Positions 1-11,278 of a stretch of 64,000 nt of DNA are shown in pieces. A model generated the notes under the pieces. The model ran no database searches. It was not told the origin of the DNA and was given only the letters and a program-made list of their open reading frames with translations. A program made the position numbers and the translations under genes. The stretch spans positions 12,713,700-12,777,699 of the forward strand of contig OW285191.1 of the NCBI GenBank assembly GCA_935421135.1. The letters are read 5' to 3'. Position 1 is the first letter of the stretch. Every line of letters starts with the position of its first letter. The stretch is from Bugulina stolonifera (lineage: Eukaryota > Bryozoa > Gymnolaemata > Cheilostomatida > Bugulidae).

Positions 1-433
1 GAATACAAACACTTTTGATTATAATTATTAAAAGAATAAATCATTATGGTTAAAAACTTGCGGTCTCGTGAATGAATGAATAAATATTTTTTATGAATAG
101 TTATTTATACCAAGGAAAAAGTAATAAATGCAAAAGTAAAAGTGGTGAACAGTTGAATCAGGTGAATCAATTTGTAAGTCACTGTTATCCATGAGGTGGT
201 TCCTTCCCTGTCACTGACTACGAGCAGATGCATGAAATTTAATTCCAATATTATTTTCTTTTGGCTTCTTTCAAAAATATTTATGATCATAAAGCAACAC
301 CATAGAGTTATAAGTAGAGTGATAACGCCATAGAGTTAAGACTAGAGTGATAACGCTTCGGTCGCAAACCGGAAATGAAGCAAATATTAAGGGAAAAGTG
401 TCAAATTTTCAAAAGTAGTGTTTTTAGGCCACT

Positions 434-491
434 TTATTTTGGCAACAGGGGCGGCAGTGCCTCCCTGCCGCCCCTTAAAATACGCCCCTGC
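434..491. mobile_element. Very short CAGGGGCGG...CCCCTG hAT-like remnant
   Basis: A GC-rich patch begins CAGGGGCGG and ends CGCCCCTG with an inner copy of GCCGCCCC, in AT-rich surroundings. The ends match the two longer hAT-like elements at 32405 and 33399. No clear 8-bp target duplication is seen, so this is probably a deletion derivative. Confidence 0.35.
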
Positions 492-535
492 TATGCCTGA
501 AGGACCAATCCAGTATATACCGGGATACACTAGTA

Positions 536-866
536 TGTAACTGAAACCTATCTCATGGCTTTATTTAATGCACTATTGCTTTGAAAATTTGCCCAATAGC
601 AGCTAAGATATGTAGTCACACCTTCCACACATCTTCCACCTCATTAAAGCATGACTTTGCCAGCAAACCTAGGGGATATCCCAGTACTAGCGCAAATACT
701 TAGATTGTGTAACCGAAACTTGTATCATGGCACTGTTGTTTTGGAAGTTAGGCCAATGGTAGCTAAGAAAGTTTGTAGCCACACCTTCCAAACACCTTAC
801 ACTTCATCGTACCATGATTTAGCCATCCAACTTAGGGGAATCCCCATTACTAGCACAAAAGCTTAG
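536..866. repeat. Tandem duplication, about 165 bp x 2
   Basis: Two diverged head-to-tail copies. Both contain a stretch reading roughly 'cacctyccammacaycttmcac' followed by 'gccarcmaacytaggggrat' and '.ctagcrcaaa.actta'. The short open frame 651-866 is just the second copy read through and has no other coding support. Function unknown. Confidence 0.6.
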
Positions 867-1506
867 CTGCATTTAGTTTTCTACTATTCAACTACACAGT
901 CATAGATTCTTCTTTGGTATGCAATGTACAACTGTGTGCCATATACTTTGCTGATTGTCACAAGTGATAGCAAACCTTGTGTCATAAACTATGCACAAAT
1001 GCTATGTATACATGTACAATAGTTTTGACAAGTTATGCCCAGTGTACAACAATATCGACAAGTTTATGCACGCTACAAATCTTACGATTTCGTCTTTTTT
1101 ACTCAATAAAATCAGTTCTATGGCACATAGAAGCATAATTCTTTCACTGCTTTATAGCAGACATTCTCAACAACACCCTCATAACAAAAGAATGTATTAC
1201 TGGTATATATGGCAGTGAAGGGTTAGCATGGCACATAGCACTTGATATCTGTTCTCAAACAATACTGGTCTAATACCCAATAATGTCAATATTGATATAC
1301 AAGGCAAAACATCAAATAAATATCAGATCCAGATGCAAAATCTTGTTAGCTTTCATATGAGTCTAACCATAATCTCCTAGCTTAATTTGTTGAAACACAG
1401 CGTAGGTTTTTGTTTATGCATGTTGCATCTATTCTCGAGTGATAAAAAACAGCTGGGCCACAGGACCAATCTCTTTGATCTTGGCTGGGCCTCAAAGGGT
1501 TAATAT

Positions 1507-2328
1507 TGTAATGTTTTCACTGGGTGTAGTGTCTGTCATCTAGGACGACCTACTTGCAAAAGTGAAGAGCCTATGAATGGTGCTAAGCCTCAGTCATTAC
1601 ATGAAAAAATCAACAGTTACTAGTAGTCCAAGGACTAACCAAGACTGCTCATGTGGTCCCGAGTTAATGCTATCTTACTATGCTGAGAAAGAGTATGTTC
1701 AGTCCTAGTAGGTTGTTTGGGCATCAAAGTCAGAGACCCTATCAGCTGGAACTATCTGTACTACGAGAGAAGACTGGTATAAGTAGTATGGAAGTGTCTT
1801 TATTGAGAACCAAGCATCAACTGAGACAATGATAGTAAAAACCAAGTGCTTTATATAGTGTTCTAGCTTCCGGAAAGAGTTCCGGTAAAAGGCCGATGTA
1901 GTGTCGCCCGGAAATTGCACAACAAGATGGCGACCAGAAGCCCAAGGCTGACCCAAAATAGGTTGGGTATAAGAAAAGATGCTTAAAATCATGAGATTCA
2001 TATGCAAAAATTAATTACAGCTACTTCTGAGAGGTCGGCTTTCTCTATATCGGTATAAAAGGGGTATAATTGCTCAGTAATACATACAGTAAATGCATAA
2101 AAAATATGCTTCTGCACAGGCTAGTCAATATAAATAATAGCAAGCTGGCGGCCAGAAGCCCAAGGCTGACCCAAAATAGGTTGGGTATAAAAACAGATGC
2201 TTAAAATCATGAGATAGCCGAAGGATGTAGATTTTACTTTACAAAATTCCAAAAGCGATGTATGAATTGTTCATGACAATGCAACGCGGTAGAGTGGCTA
2301 GGTCTGTAGAGTTTCGTTTACCACTACA
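1507..2328 (-). mobile_element. Solo LTR, family 1 (TGTAATG...CACTACA)
   Basis: The LTR is 822 bp and flanked by ATAT on both sides (1503-1506, 2329-2332), a 4-bp target duplication. It is in minus orientation: the TATA-like stretch at about 1849-1858 and the AATAAA (reverse of tttatt near 1799) read right to left, as in the other family members. About 70 bp ('...agaagcccaaggctgacc...') occurs twice, at about 1925-1993 and 2140-2212, an internal duplication specific to this copy. A frame at 1705-2007 is LTR sequence, not a gene. Confidence 0.8.
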
Positions 2329-2332
2329 ATAT

Positions 2333-3640
2333 AACAATGGACTTTACAAAATTCCAAAGGTGATATTTAAAATTTTTATGTAATACATGAACCTAATCTG
2401 CAATCATTGACCCATTTAGCCATGTGCATGTGGACAACATAATTCCATCATAAAGTCTATTTATACTAGGATAATCAATCGACTGTGCTGATCTATCTAA
2501 GAGATATTGAAATTCAAATTTTATTTACTCTTTGATCTCCTCCCCAAACACTAAGTACAGTGGAACTTGTTTAATTTGGCCTCGGTTAGTTCGCAAGCTT
2601 GGCTAGTTCAAACTATTAGCCTTGGTCCCTGCTGAGCACTTTATAAATTGCTACATATAGTTCAGATTCATTATGTATAATTCAAACTTTCCTGCTTAGC
2701 TAGCAAATAGATTCCTTTTGAAAGTTAGCTGTGCCTTCATTGAGCTCCAAGTAACAACTGAATCAATACAGAAAAACGTTTGCCTTCTAAACTATTACTG
2801 AGCTAAAATATTGCGCAATGATACCAAAAAGGACGAGGTTGAACCTCTTAAGGTCGGTCATATACAGAAAGTAGCACATAATATTGCACATACAAGTATA
2901 AAAGTATAACCAGATAGGGGGAACTCAGCCCTATATAACCATACACTTACAAAACATTTACAAATAATTTATAGAAGATACAACTGGTAGGGTACAGAAT
3001 CAATAAACATTATGCATAGATAGCATGCTACTAATAAGAGAATCCGAGAGGTGAGGAGTGTATGTGTTCTCACCACAATAATCAATCGATTCCACAAAAT
3101 TAGTTTTTATTTTATATAATTTAGTAGCGCCTTAAAGGTGCATTGTGCTGAACCTTTAAAGTTGTAAGCACCAAAGCAACAGCAGCAAAGCCTAATAGCA
3201 GCTAGGCCTGTGAGCACAATACCAGCTGGGTTAAATGAAGTCAGTATGAACGCTGTTAAAACTAGTGAATTACATCATTGTAGAGAGTGAATGCCAGACC
3301 ACACATTAGCCACATTATGTTAAGTCAAGTCTATGACCCGCAAAGTCTGGTATATGTAAGTTGAGTTATCGTGCTCACACAACCGAATTTTGCGTGACCC
3401 ACATCTCAGTCTCTCTGCTTGTCGCTTGGTGGATCACTTTCTGGCAACCACAGGATGGTTTTCTGGTGTTTGTCGCCCATTTCTTTCCATGTGTTGTGCT
3501 GCGTGTGCCCCTTAGCATCTACCTGAATGGCTAGTTTCTGTGGGTTATGTTGTGCGCCTGTGCCTCTAATAACCAACTGGACACAACTATAAGACATGTA
3601 GAGGTGCACCAGGGACTATCGAAATAGGATTTTGGGCAAT
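2333..3640. other. Intronic/intergenic stretch, no gene recognised
   Basis: AT-rich sequence with no ORF, splice-consistent exon or repeat end that I can support. A 67-aa minus frame at 3406-3609 looks protein-like but has no splice or family support. Confidence 0.4.
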
Positions 3641-3772
3641 GACACTAGGATTAGAAAAATTGTATGCACAGGCCTACTCTGACTACACTACAACAAACAT
3701 ACATTGTATGTAGGTTTGTTGTAGTGTAGCCAGAGTAGGTCTGTGCATACAATTTTTCCAATCTTAGTGTCA
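3641..3772. repeat. Near-perfect 132-bp palindrome (hairpin, foldback MITE-like)
   Basis: The left arm, starting gacactaggattagaaaaat, is repeated in inverted form in the right arm, ending ccaatcttagtgtca. The arms are about 55-58 bp and the loop about 14 bp, with only a few mismatches. It sits about 100 bp upstream of the exon at 3878. It could be a foldback MITE or a recent inverted duplication, and a transcript across it would form a long hairpin. Confidence 0.75.
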
Positions 3773-3877
3773 TGTACAGTACATCACTTGGTTTGATTAG
3801 TATAACTATTTATTTTACTCAGATTAATTGTATGGTACGATGACACAAAATATTAGCTTGCTTCTTTTTTCCTGTAG

Positions 3878-4008
3878 GTATGATTGTGTGAATACAACTC
3901 TGAGTGAAAGAAATACGAATGCTGAGGTATTCAAGTACATTAATGAGCAGACATTGACAGGCTCCCAATGTTCTATTCTAACATCTACTTATTTGCTGGT
4001 AACAACAA
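3878..4008 (+). CDS. Host exon, Cys/Thr-rich extracellular-type segment
   Basis: The exon is bounded by a strong acceptor (cttctttttt cctgtag) and donor (gtgagt). It holds 1 + 43 codons + 1 nt (enters in phase 2, leaves in phase 1). The peptide begins YDCVNTTLSERNTNAE, contains SQCSILTSTYLL and ends LVTT. It has two Cys and an N-glycosylation-type NTT. The outgoing phase 1 fits the EGF-like exon at 27870, so it is probably the upstream exon of the same plus-strand gene, with a Polinton and other elements in the intervening intron of about 24 kb. Seen: splice sites and open frame. Inferred: membership of that gene. Confidence 0.55.
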
Positions 4009-4567
4009 GTGAGTATAATTGATTGCAGCTCTAAAGTCAATTTACTACCCTAAAAGCAGATGCAGTTTGTGAATTTTTCTTTTCGCGTGTGAAAAGTATC
4101 TTCTGCCCAACTATAATATAAAAAAATTTCTTTCGAAACAAAAAGGTGTTTAAGATTTTGGTTTACATAATCAACAACGATTTTCATATAAAACTGAAAA
4201 TTTTGCATAGCTAAGTAAGAGGGTTACTCCTTGGTTAAAATCAGATGAAAGTTTTAATATTGTATTATTTTAGCTCAGAAATATCACATTGTATCACAGC
4301 ATATTTAATTTAACGAACCCCACCAAAAATTTTCGTTTAGCGACCACAAAGGTACAGGGTTGTGGCAAAATGTGGTAAGGTGCAGGTAAAGCAAAATTAC
4401 AATTTTAAACTGTTCTTCTGGCTCATAGGCAGTATATTTACCCCTTTTTATTGTCTTATAGTTGGATATAGAATTGTACCTGCAGTAATCCTATGGTACA
4501 GTAACAGATGAGATTAGTATTGTATACCTAGCTAATCTTATCGTATACAACAGATGAAAAAATCAGT

Positions 4568-4639
4568 CCTGAAGCGGGATTCTAACCCATGGCCATTGGA
4601 TTGACAGTCGAGCACTCTACCTATTGCGCTATCGGATCA
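4568..4639 (-). other. tRNA-like sequence (SINE head or tRNA pseudogene)
   Basis: On the minus strand there is an A-box-like stretch (tagcgcaataggtagagtg), a possible GTC anticodon region and a B-box-like stretch (gggttagaatccc). The 5' and 3' acceptor arms do not pair well, so a working tRNA is unlikely. Similar degenerate heads occur at 44979 and 49966. Confidence 0.45.
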
Positions 4640-5220
4640 GCAGGGTTTCACGCCCAAAACTAACCATCATACTTGTAATCAACCGCGGTAATACTTTACT
4701 ACATGTAGTAGTGTAGCTGCAGCTAATGAAAACAACATTATTTTCATCCAATCTTCATAAAACAAATGTTTAGTGTAAATAGAATTATATAAAATCGATT
4801 AAAAACAAAGGACTAGTCAGATAGTTCAAAACTAGGGTTGCGATCGCCCCGTTCCGTTGGTTTACAAGACGCCGATGGCCGGCCAGGCCACCGGGACCCC
4901 AAAGGAATTCAACCTACAGTGTGCCAAGCTCCCAAAAGCGAGCCGCCAGCCCACTCCTGAAGACTCCACCGGGGAGGTCGCGGAAGTCCCAAACAAGCTC
5001 ACCAAATAGCTTCGCAGCAGTATAAAATACAGATCTCTTTCCTTTTTCTGTTTTTACCTTAATGGATTTCAAAGGGTTCTTTTGACGTGTTTTCATGGTG
5101 TGTGAATTTTCATGCAAATTGACGGAAAAATTGGTGGAATGTTAAAAATGATTTTTGTAGAACATCACTAGATGCTATTTAAAGAGCATAGGGATGGGCA
5201 TGATTTTCAGCTCAGCAAAT

Positions 5221-6958
5221 TTATTTGAAATGACTGTGTGAATTTGGTGGCATAGATGAGATAATTCGTAGTGCGTTTTTCTGGCTAATAGTCAATTTAG
5301 AAGTCAAATATTCTGGTGTGTGACCCCAAAACTCATTCCCATAGATGAGTTGAGGGTAACTGAAAGAATAATACAGGTTTAGCATAGTTTTTTCATTAAG
5401 AATTTTTGTAAGGTAGCGAAACATCATTAGCAAAAAGCTGATTTTGTTAATCACATTATTAATATGCTTTTCAAAATTACAATGTTTTTCTAAAGTCATC
5501 CCTAGAAATTTGATGTTGTCTACTACTTCAAGCTTGTTAATGGAAAAGTTGTTAAAGTCAATTTTCTTTTGTAGATTTCTGAAGATAACCTGCATTGTCT
5601 TACTAAAATTTATCATCAGTTTGTTGGCTATGCACCACTGCTCAATTTTTAAAAGCTCTTCAGAAGCATTCATTTGGTTGTCACAGATCAAATTAGTGTC
5701 GTCTGGAAACAGTACACGTAACTAAAAGCTGGAGAGACGTTAACAAGACCATTGATATAGATTAAAAATAAAAGGGGTCCTTGAGGAACACCCAATGTAA
5801 TATTTTTCAAAGCTGATTCGTTCGAATCAGTTTTAACAAGTTGCCTCCTGTTGGAAAGGTATGATCTTATTAAATTTATCGCAGAGTCACTAAAATGATA
5901 AAATTGTAATTTTGATAAAACAATTTCGTGGTTTATAGTGTCAAACGCTTTGGAAAAATCTAAAAATATAGCCTGGACTGCATTACTGTTGTCCATGCGT
6001 TTATAAATTAGCTCGAAAAATTTATTTATTGCTAAAGTAGTATTTTTACTAGATCTAAAGCCAAACTGGTTTTCACAACAAAGATCATGAAGCTCGAGAT
6101 GATCTTGAATTTGTTGAGCTAAGATTTTCTCTGCTATTTTTGAGACTATACCTAAAATTGAGATAGGACGATAATTTGACATGTCACTTTTTGAAGCTTT
6201 TTTGAAAAGTGGTGTCACACATGCTATATTTAGAATATTATCTGGAAACTCTGAATTTGCAATCATCAAATTTATCAGCTCTACTAGAACTGGTGTTAGT
6301 GAAAGGCAGTTTTCCTTAATGACCCTGGGAGTGATTTTGTCAAACCCAGACTCTTTTTTCAACCTAAATTTGCCAATAATCGCTAAAATCTTAGCTGGAC
6401 CAGTTTCATGAAAATCAAAGAATCGTTCTTTTGGTACTTCCATGAAATAATCTTCAAAGTTTTGGGATGCTGGAGGTAAAGATAGAGCAAGATTTTCTCC
6501 TACACTGACAAAAAAGTCATTAAACTTTTCACAAATCCCTGTAGGCTCTGAAATTTAATTTTCATCAACTTTGATGAGTGAGGGACACTCATTTACTTTT
6601 TGTTTGCTGATAAGCTCTTTAATAAATTTCCACTTTCCAGTGTTGTTGTCTCTTCAAGCTTCAAACTTTTCTGAAAAGTTCTTTTTTTGCTTCTTTAATG
6701 GCATTAGTACAAAAATTTCTAAACTTGCGGTATTTAACCTGTAAGCTTGTATTAAAAGGTTCTGATTTTGCTAAATCGTGGAAATGCTTTCGCTTTGTGA
6801 TAAGCTTCATTGATTTTGTTGACATCCAAGGCTGTCTCCAAGAACTTTTGCTTTTGACACTGTCATTAATGCTAGATTTAGCTATCAGATCAGTAAGAGT
6901 TGACCAGAATTTTTCTGTGGATTTAGAAGCACTGGTTGTATCAGTATTAGTTAACTAA
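5221..6958 (-). pseudogene. Non-LTR retrotransposon (LINE) fragment: reverse transcriptase
   Basis: A 5'-truncated LINE ORF2 reads on the minus strand. From about 6958 to 6444 a broken frame covers the linker (FNDFFVSVGENLA). At 6443-5688 are RT blocks: NYRPISILGIVSKIAEKIL, QFGFRSSKNTT, motif A IFLDFSKAFDTINHE and motif B LGVPQG. Motif B is followed directly by PLLFLIYINGL, so a few residues seem lost. Near 5715 a frameshift moves the catalytic block (PDDTNLICDN, with Pro where Ala is usual before DD) into the next frame. The RT thumb (IKFLGMTLEKHCNFEKHINN) continues to 5221. No endonuclease domain is seen. The block order fits the jockey/CR1/L2-type RT group; a finer assignment is not possible here. 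It is inactive. Confidence 0.85.
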
Positions 6959-8153
6959 TAGTTTAGCAATACAAATTATATTTTAACAAGTACGACCCAC
7001 TCGTTAGGACATTAAAATAAGCTAACGCTATTATAAACCATTGTACAGTAATTTCTATCACAAATTGCATCAATACTAGCCAAAAAAATTCTGCTTGTAG
7101 GCCATCCAAAGCATGGGTTTCTATAGCCTTTTCTATCAACTTGACTCAAAGTTATGTAATGCTGGTACTGGCTACAAATAATTTTTGACTATACAATCAT
7201 TTTGTAAAAGTATGAGTTTTTCTCCGCATAGGTAGTGAGTACAAAAACTCAACTTATTACACAATTTATTACAAACAAAGTAAAAATTTTTTACTCCCAT
7301 TATTTGTAATGCTTATGAAGGTTAGACGAAGTTGCAAGGATAAATAGATTGTGTGCATTACAATATTTTGCCGATTTTCTTTGTGGTTACGCTATGTTTA
7401 TTGTAGTAGGAGAGTTTGTAGTTATATCCACTACTCAGTGTTCGAAGTGTGGTTATACGGTAACCAACAATCACTGTTAAAAATGTATTAAGTTGATAAC
7501 TTGTATTGTACCCACTAGATTTCTAAAATGTACTCCTAGGGGTATATGTACTCCAGGTTGGGAACCCCTGCTCTAAATGTACTATAAATGTACACATGAT
7601 AGGAGCACGTTAGTTATAATACACTACAGAGATATTTATTGGAATCTAGCAGTAGTAAGGTTGGCCTTGAAGTTTTATGGATTAATTATTGTGCATTTGG
7701 TGTGTTGTGTTGGTCTGTGCGCTACCCATAGATAAGCGTTGCAATGTATTGCTGACTTTATTTTGCTTATAGCTATGATGATAATATTCCTGCCAAGTTG
7801 GTGGTATTACAACATTTAAGACAGTTCCTTTCATGCATCGGCAACTATATCAAAGTTAGTAAAAGGGCTGGTGGTGCCTTTTGCTTGCACAAATCATTTT
7901 GAGTGCATCATCACTACTTGTACTTTGTACTTTTCTTAGTCAATTACTGATGTTATCATTTTCTAGCGCAATTTTGCGAATTCTACCAATTTTGGTTTTA
8001 TAGTAGGGTTTATTACTCTCCATAGAGTGTTGTTGGGGAAAGTCTTTCTTGTTATCCTTCATGGTGAATTGATGATACAAACCTTTTTGACAATAGATTG
8101 ATTCTATCAGCAAGATATAAATTTTCTGCTACATATTGTGCTGTACACATATA
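6959..8153. other. No gene recognised
   Basis: AT-rich sequence without long open frames or clear repeat ends. It lies between the LINE fragment and the LTR retrotransposon. Confidence 0.4.
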
Positions 8154-8157
8154 ATAG

Positions 8158-8453
8158 TGTAATGATTTTTGGGAGGCTGTGATGTCATCCTAAGATGACT
8201 CCCTTGTCCAAAATGAAGAGCCTATGAGTGGTGTTAGGCCTTCTCATTACATGAAAGATCAACAGGTACTAGTAGTCTAATAACTACTCAAGATGACCCA
8301 TGTGGTCCCGAGTCGATGCTTGTTTACTATACTAAGGAAGAGAGTGATCCGACCAGAAGGCAGTTCGAGAGGCAAGGTCGAGGACCTTGACAACTGGAAC
8401 GACCTATCTACGAAGTGAAAGTCTCTGTATGTAAGTATAGATGTGTTTTTATT
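8158..8453 (-). repeat. Truncated 3' LTR of copy 1
   Basis: Begins TGTAATG and matches the LTR at 11279 until about 'gatgtgtttttattg'. It is then joined to internal sequence, so the U3/promoter part is missing. In copy 2 the corresponding LTR breaks off earlier (about 56562), so the truncations are independent. Confidence 0.7.
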
Positions 8454-8466
8454 GTGTCTTGTGTCT

Positions 8467-9435
8467 TTATATGGTGGGGGGATCTTTTACGCTGCACCAT
8501 TCCATGAGTGCTTGGTAGCTGGCTGCATCCGTTAGGAACAGCTGCTCCCCACACACACTGGATCTCCTATTGAAGTGATGCTCGAGGGCATCCCTGCTGA
8601 CAGAACTATGGCCAAACCGACAGTAGTATCTGGCATAGTGTTGCCACATGTGGATATTTAGTCTCTTAGCTGCTCCAGTGAATCCACGTTTCGCACATTT
8701 GGAGGGACGTTGGCTCTGGAGAGCTAGGTCATCCTGAGCCTGTTGGGTGGCAGTGCCAATCCATGGGCGTGTGGTTCCCATGTGTTGAGACCGCTTGACA
8801 GGAAGTTTATTGGTCAAGCGATGGAGTTTGATGCTGGCTTGCTTTAGAGTGGAGGTGACTAGAGGTGGTGTAGGTGGAAGTATGCCGTCTGGGGTGAGAG
8901 TCCTCCAGATAGGAGAGAAGTCTACAACACACAAGTCATCCGTAGTGTGACCACCACCTTCTAACTCATGTTCTCTTCTGTGAAAATGTTCAGAGGAATC
9001 CTCTTCTATCCTGACTGGCCGACGCCGAGTGGGGAGGGAAAGAGAATTTATGTCTGACCTTTCCACAGGCATAAGCTGCACAGCTAATACAGGTTTATCT
9101 AGACCTTGTAGCACTGGTATTGGCTTACCTTTGTTTGTATGAACAGGCTGAGATGAGTAGTCTTCCTTGTGAGGTAGTGTAGTCTCACACGTGTCTATCT
9201 TAGAAACAGGACGAGAAAGAGTACAAGTGTTGCTATTGAGAGCAAGACGAGCAAAAGTACAAGTGTTGCTATTGAGAGCAAGACGAGCAGGAGAACAAGT
9301 GTTGCTACTGAGGGCTGGACGAGAAAGGACTACTCGTCTGTGGGCCTCAGTATTTATACTAGCCGAGGGATGAGCATATTGCGCAGATGCGGGTAATGCC
9401 TCAGGCATATTTTCTTTGTTCGACTCTTCATACAA
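8467..9435 (-). CDS. Retrotransposon second ORF, zinc-finger-like C terminus
   Basis: The ORF is 322 aa. The N-terminal half has short repeats of the type 'RxALxSNTC' at about residues 38-80. The C-terminal part (about 245-315) carries a Cys/His region: KCAKRGFTGAAKRLNIH..., YYCRFGHSSVS, HHFNRRSSVCG. In copy 2 the same region reads CAKC and CRCG, which suggests two C2H2/C2HC-type fingers in the ancestor that have lost cysteines here. The frame is preceded by another (9887-9354) that overlaps its start, and the two were probably one ORF before a frameshift. I do not recognise the family. A nucleic-acid-binding role is inferred only from the finger-like spacing. Confidence 0.55.
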   Translation of the reverse strand: MYEESNKENMPEALPASAQYAHPSASINTEAHRRVVLSRPALSSNTCSPARLALNSNTCTFARLALNSNTCTLSRPVSKIDTCETTLPHKEDYSSQPVHTNKGKPIPVLQGLDKPVLAVQLMPVERSDINSLSLPTRRRPVRIEEDSSEHFHRREHELEGGGHTTDDLCVVDFSPIWRTLTPDGILPPTPPLVTSTLKQASIKLHRLTNKLPVKRSQHMGTTRPWIGTATQQAQDDLALQSQRPSKCAKRGFTGAAKRLNIHMWQHYARYYCRFGHSSVSRDALEHHFNRRSSVCGEQLFLTDAASYQALMEWCSVKDPPTI

Positions 9436-9887
9436 GCGCGGGACATGGCATTACTTGCTTTCGATTGCCCTCTTTCCTCATTATGAGATTTTGAGTCTTT
9501 GGCAATCTGTACCTTCTGCTGAATTTGTTCGGCAATGCTAAATACCAACGAAGAACACTTCGCTCTTCGTATTTGAACTGCTGGGAGTATAGACTGTTTC
9601 TCCGTCGTCGGGGACACATCTATAAGGTCGGCCACGTGATGCTTCACGTCTCTGGAGACCGGTCGGGCTGTTAAAATTTGAACGTCGCTCGAGAGGCTCA
9701 GAGGTAGCTCTACTTTTTGACTCAGCACGGGCTGCTCCGTGTCGATCCTCAGGCCGCGGACTTGGACTGTGGTGCTTGGCAGTTCTCTACACGACAAGTC
9801 GTCCTTCGGGCTGTACTGGGTTTCTGTGGGAATTTTCAGCTGCTTTCTTGTGTCAGGATTGCTTACAGCCAAATCCTGGTGGTCCAC
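9354..9887 (-). pseudogene. Upstream part of the retrotransposon second ORF
   Basis: The frame is 177 aa and ends in a different phase within the start of the 322-aa frame. It contains SSLVFSIAEQIQQKVQIAKDS. Copy 2 has a related region at about 58349-57902. It is read as the N-terminal half of the zinc-finger-like ORF, separated by a frameshift. Function unknown. Confidence 0.4.
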
Positions 9888-10009
9888 CTAAATTGGAGAC
9901 GTGTCGCCTTGTAAGGTCGGGCCAGGACTTTTAAAACTTCTGGGTCGTTCCTTCAGCCTGGTAGTGGGTGATCATCTATCACCTCTGGTGTTTCCTGCTT
10001 TGGATCGAG

Positions 10010-10879
10010 TCATCTATTACCTTTCTCTGGCCTAGTGGGTAAAGATTCTTCCACTAAGACAGGTTCTGATAGTTTCGGCGGTCTGGTACGGGGGTGAATA
10101 GTCATCACGCTTGGCTTCTCTTGCTCTAGGTTGATGCTCTTCTTTGGCCTAGTGGGTATGGGCTCTTCCACTAAGACAGGTTCTGATGGTTCCGTCGGCC
10201 TAGTAGGGGGGTGACTGATTGTCACGCCTGGCTTTCCTTGCCTTTGGTTGATGCTTTCCTTGGGCCTAGTTTGTGTAGGTTCTTCCACTGTGACGGGCTC
10301 TGAGGGTTCCGTCGGCCTGGCTTCTTCCCGACCCCTCTGTAAAGAGTATTTGAAGAGCCTTCCGGATGAGGTCATCTGGTGATTCCTCCCTCTGGATGAA
10401 CGTTCCTTTGCTGCGGGCCTTTTGGAATAACATTCCGGCTTCTACAGCGCTGTCCAAATCGTGGGGCTGTATTCGTGTGTAGTACCTTTGTAGACTGGAG
10501 TCGTTGACTGTGAGGCAAAACTTATCTAGGATCCATTCCTCCGAGGATACAGGTGGCGCTCCGTCAAAGGCTGTTGCCATGATTCTGTGGACGAGGACGG
10601 CTTGACTTCTGAGCGAGGTATGAGCATCCCCTATTGATCCCGAAGTCGGGTGAATATCTCGCCGACTGAACTGGGTTGTCCACACTCTAGTGTGGGCCCT
10701 TGTAGTGCGGCTCTTCGCTGTATGAGACGTGTTCTTGGGTTCCAGTCGCATTGATCGGCCATGGTGGAGAAGTTTTCTATAAAGAGCTCCACGCCCTGTC
10801 GTCCATTATATGTGAGCGTATTGGGCTCCTGTCCTGTCTGGTACAAGATCTGCTGAAGCAGGTTCTTTAGTCGGTCCAT
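10010..10879 (-). pseudogene. Gag-like ORF of the family-1 LTR element, frameshifted
   Basis: Three overlapping frames (10879-10631, 10751-10266, 10375-10010) make one degenerate gag. It begins MDRLKNLLQQILYQTGQEPN, continues through VELFIENFSTMADQCDWNPR, and includes FCLTVNDSSLQRYYTRI. The C-terminal third is a Pro/Glu-rich repeat (TEPSEPVLVEEPIPTRP type) in about three copies. Helical gag-like sequence beginning 'FIE.F...A....W.' is typical of Ty3/gypsy-type gag. No CCHC knuckle is seen. Copy 2 encodes the equivalent at 59458-58678. Confidence 0.6.
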
Positions 10880-11257
10880 GCTGGGAGGTTGTCTGGGTAG
10901 TAGGTAAGCTGAGTTTTCAGTTTATAGGCCGGGTCGGCCTAATACGACGTACTGAGTACTGGTAATCTATTCTGGATCCGTGGCCAGTCTTGTAGTTGAA
11001 GAACCGGTGTAGGTCGGGCTACATCCAGTGGAACTACGAGAATTAAGGGTGTGCTTTAGCTTTCTGTCACCTTCTCGTAAAGGGTTCCCGGGTCCAAGTC
11101 CTAACGTTGGTGAAGTATTGAAGTGTGAGGTCCATCAGGCTACATCCAGCGGAGCCACCAGTGAATGTGCTTTAAACTCTAGACGAGTCTAGTGTGGTTA
11201 AAGCTCCCGGGTCCGGGTCACCTTCCTTCTGCTTCGTACTGTAGGGGTACGACCTTA

Positions 11258-11277
11258 GAATCCCACCACTGCCACCA
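11258..11277 (-). promoter_or_regulatory. Primer-binding site complementary to tRNA-Leu 3' end
   Basis: Directly inside the 5' LTR (one base after its end at 11279), the plus strand reads gaatcccaccactgccacca. This resembles the 3' end of an animal tRNA-Leu plus CCA with about one mismatch; the comparison is from memory, not a search. Copy 2 has the same site at 59810-59829 with a different single mismatch. Confidence 0.65.
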
Positions 11278-11278
11278 A

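Noticed and set aside
651..866. 71-aa ORF near the window start
   Set aside because: It is one copy of a diverged tandem repeat.
3406..3609. 67-aa minus-strand ORF
   Set aside because: Protein-like composition, but no splice sites, family match or second copy in the window.
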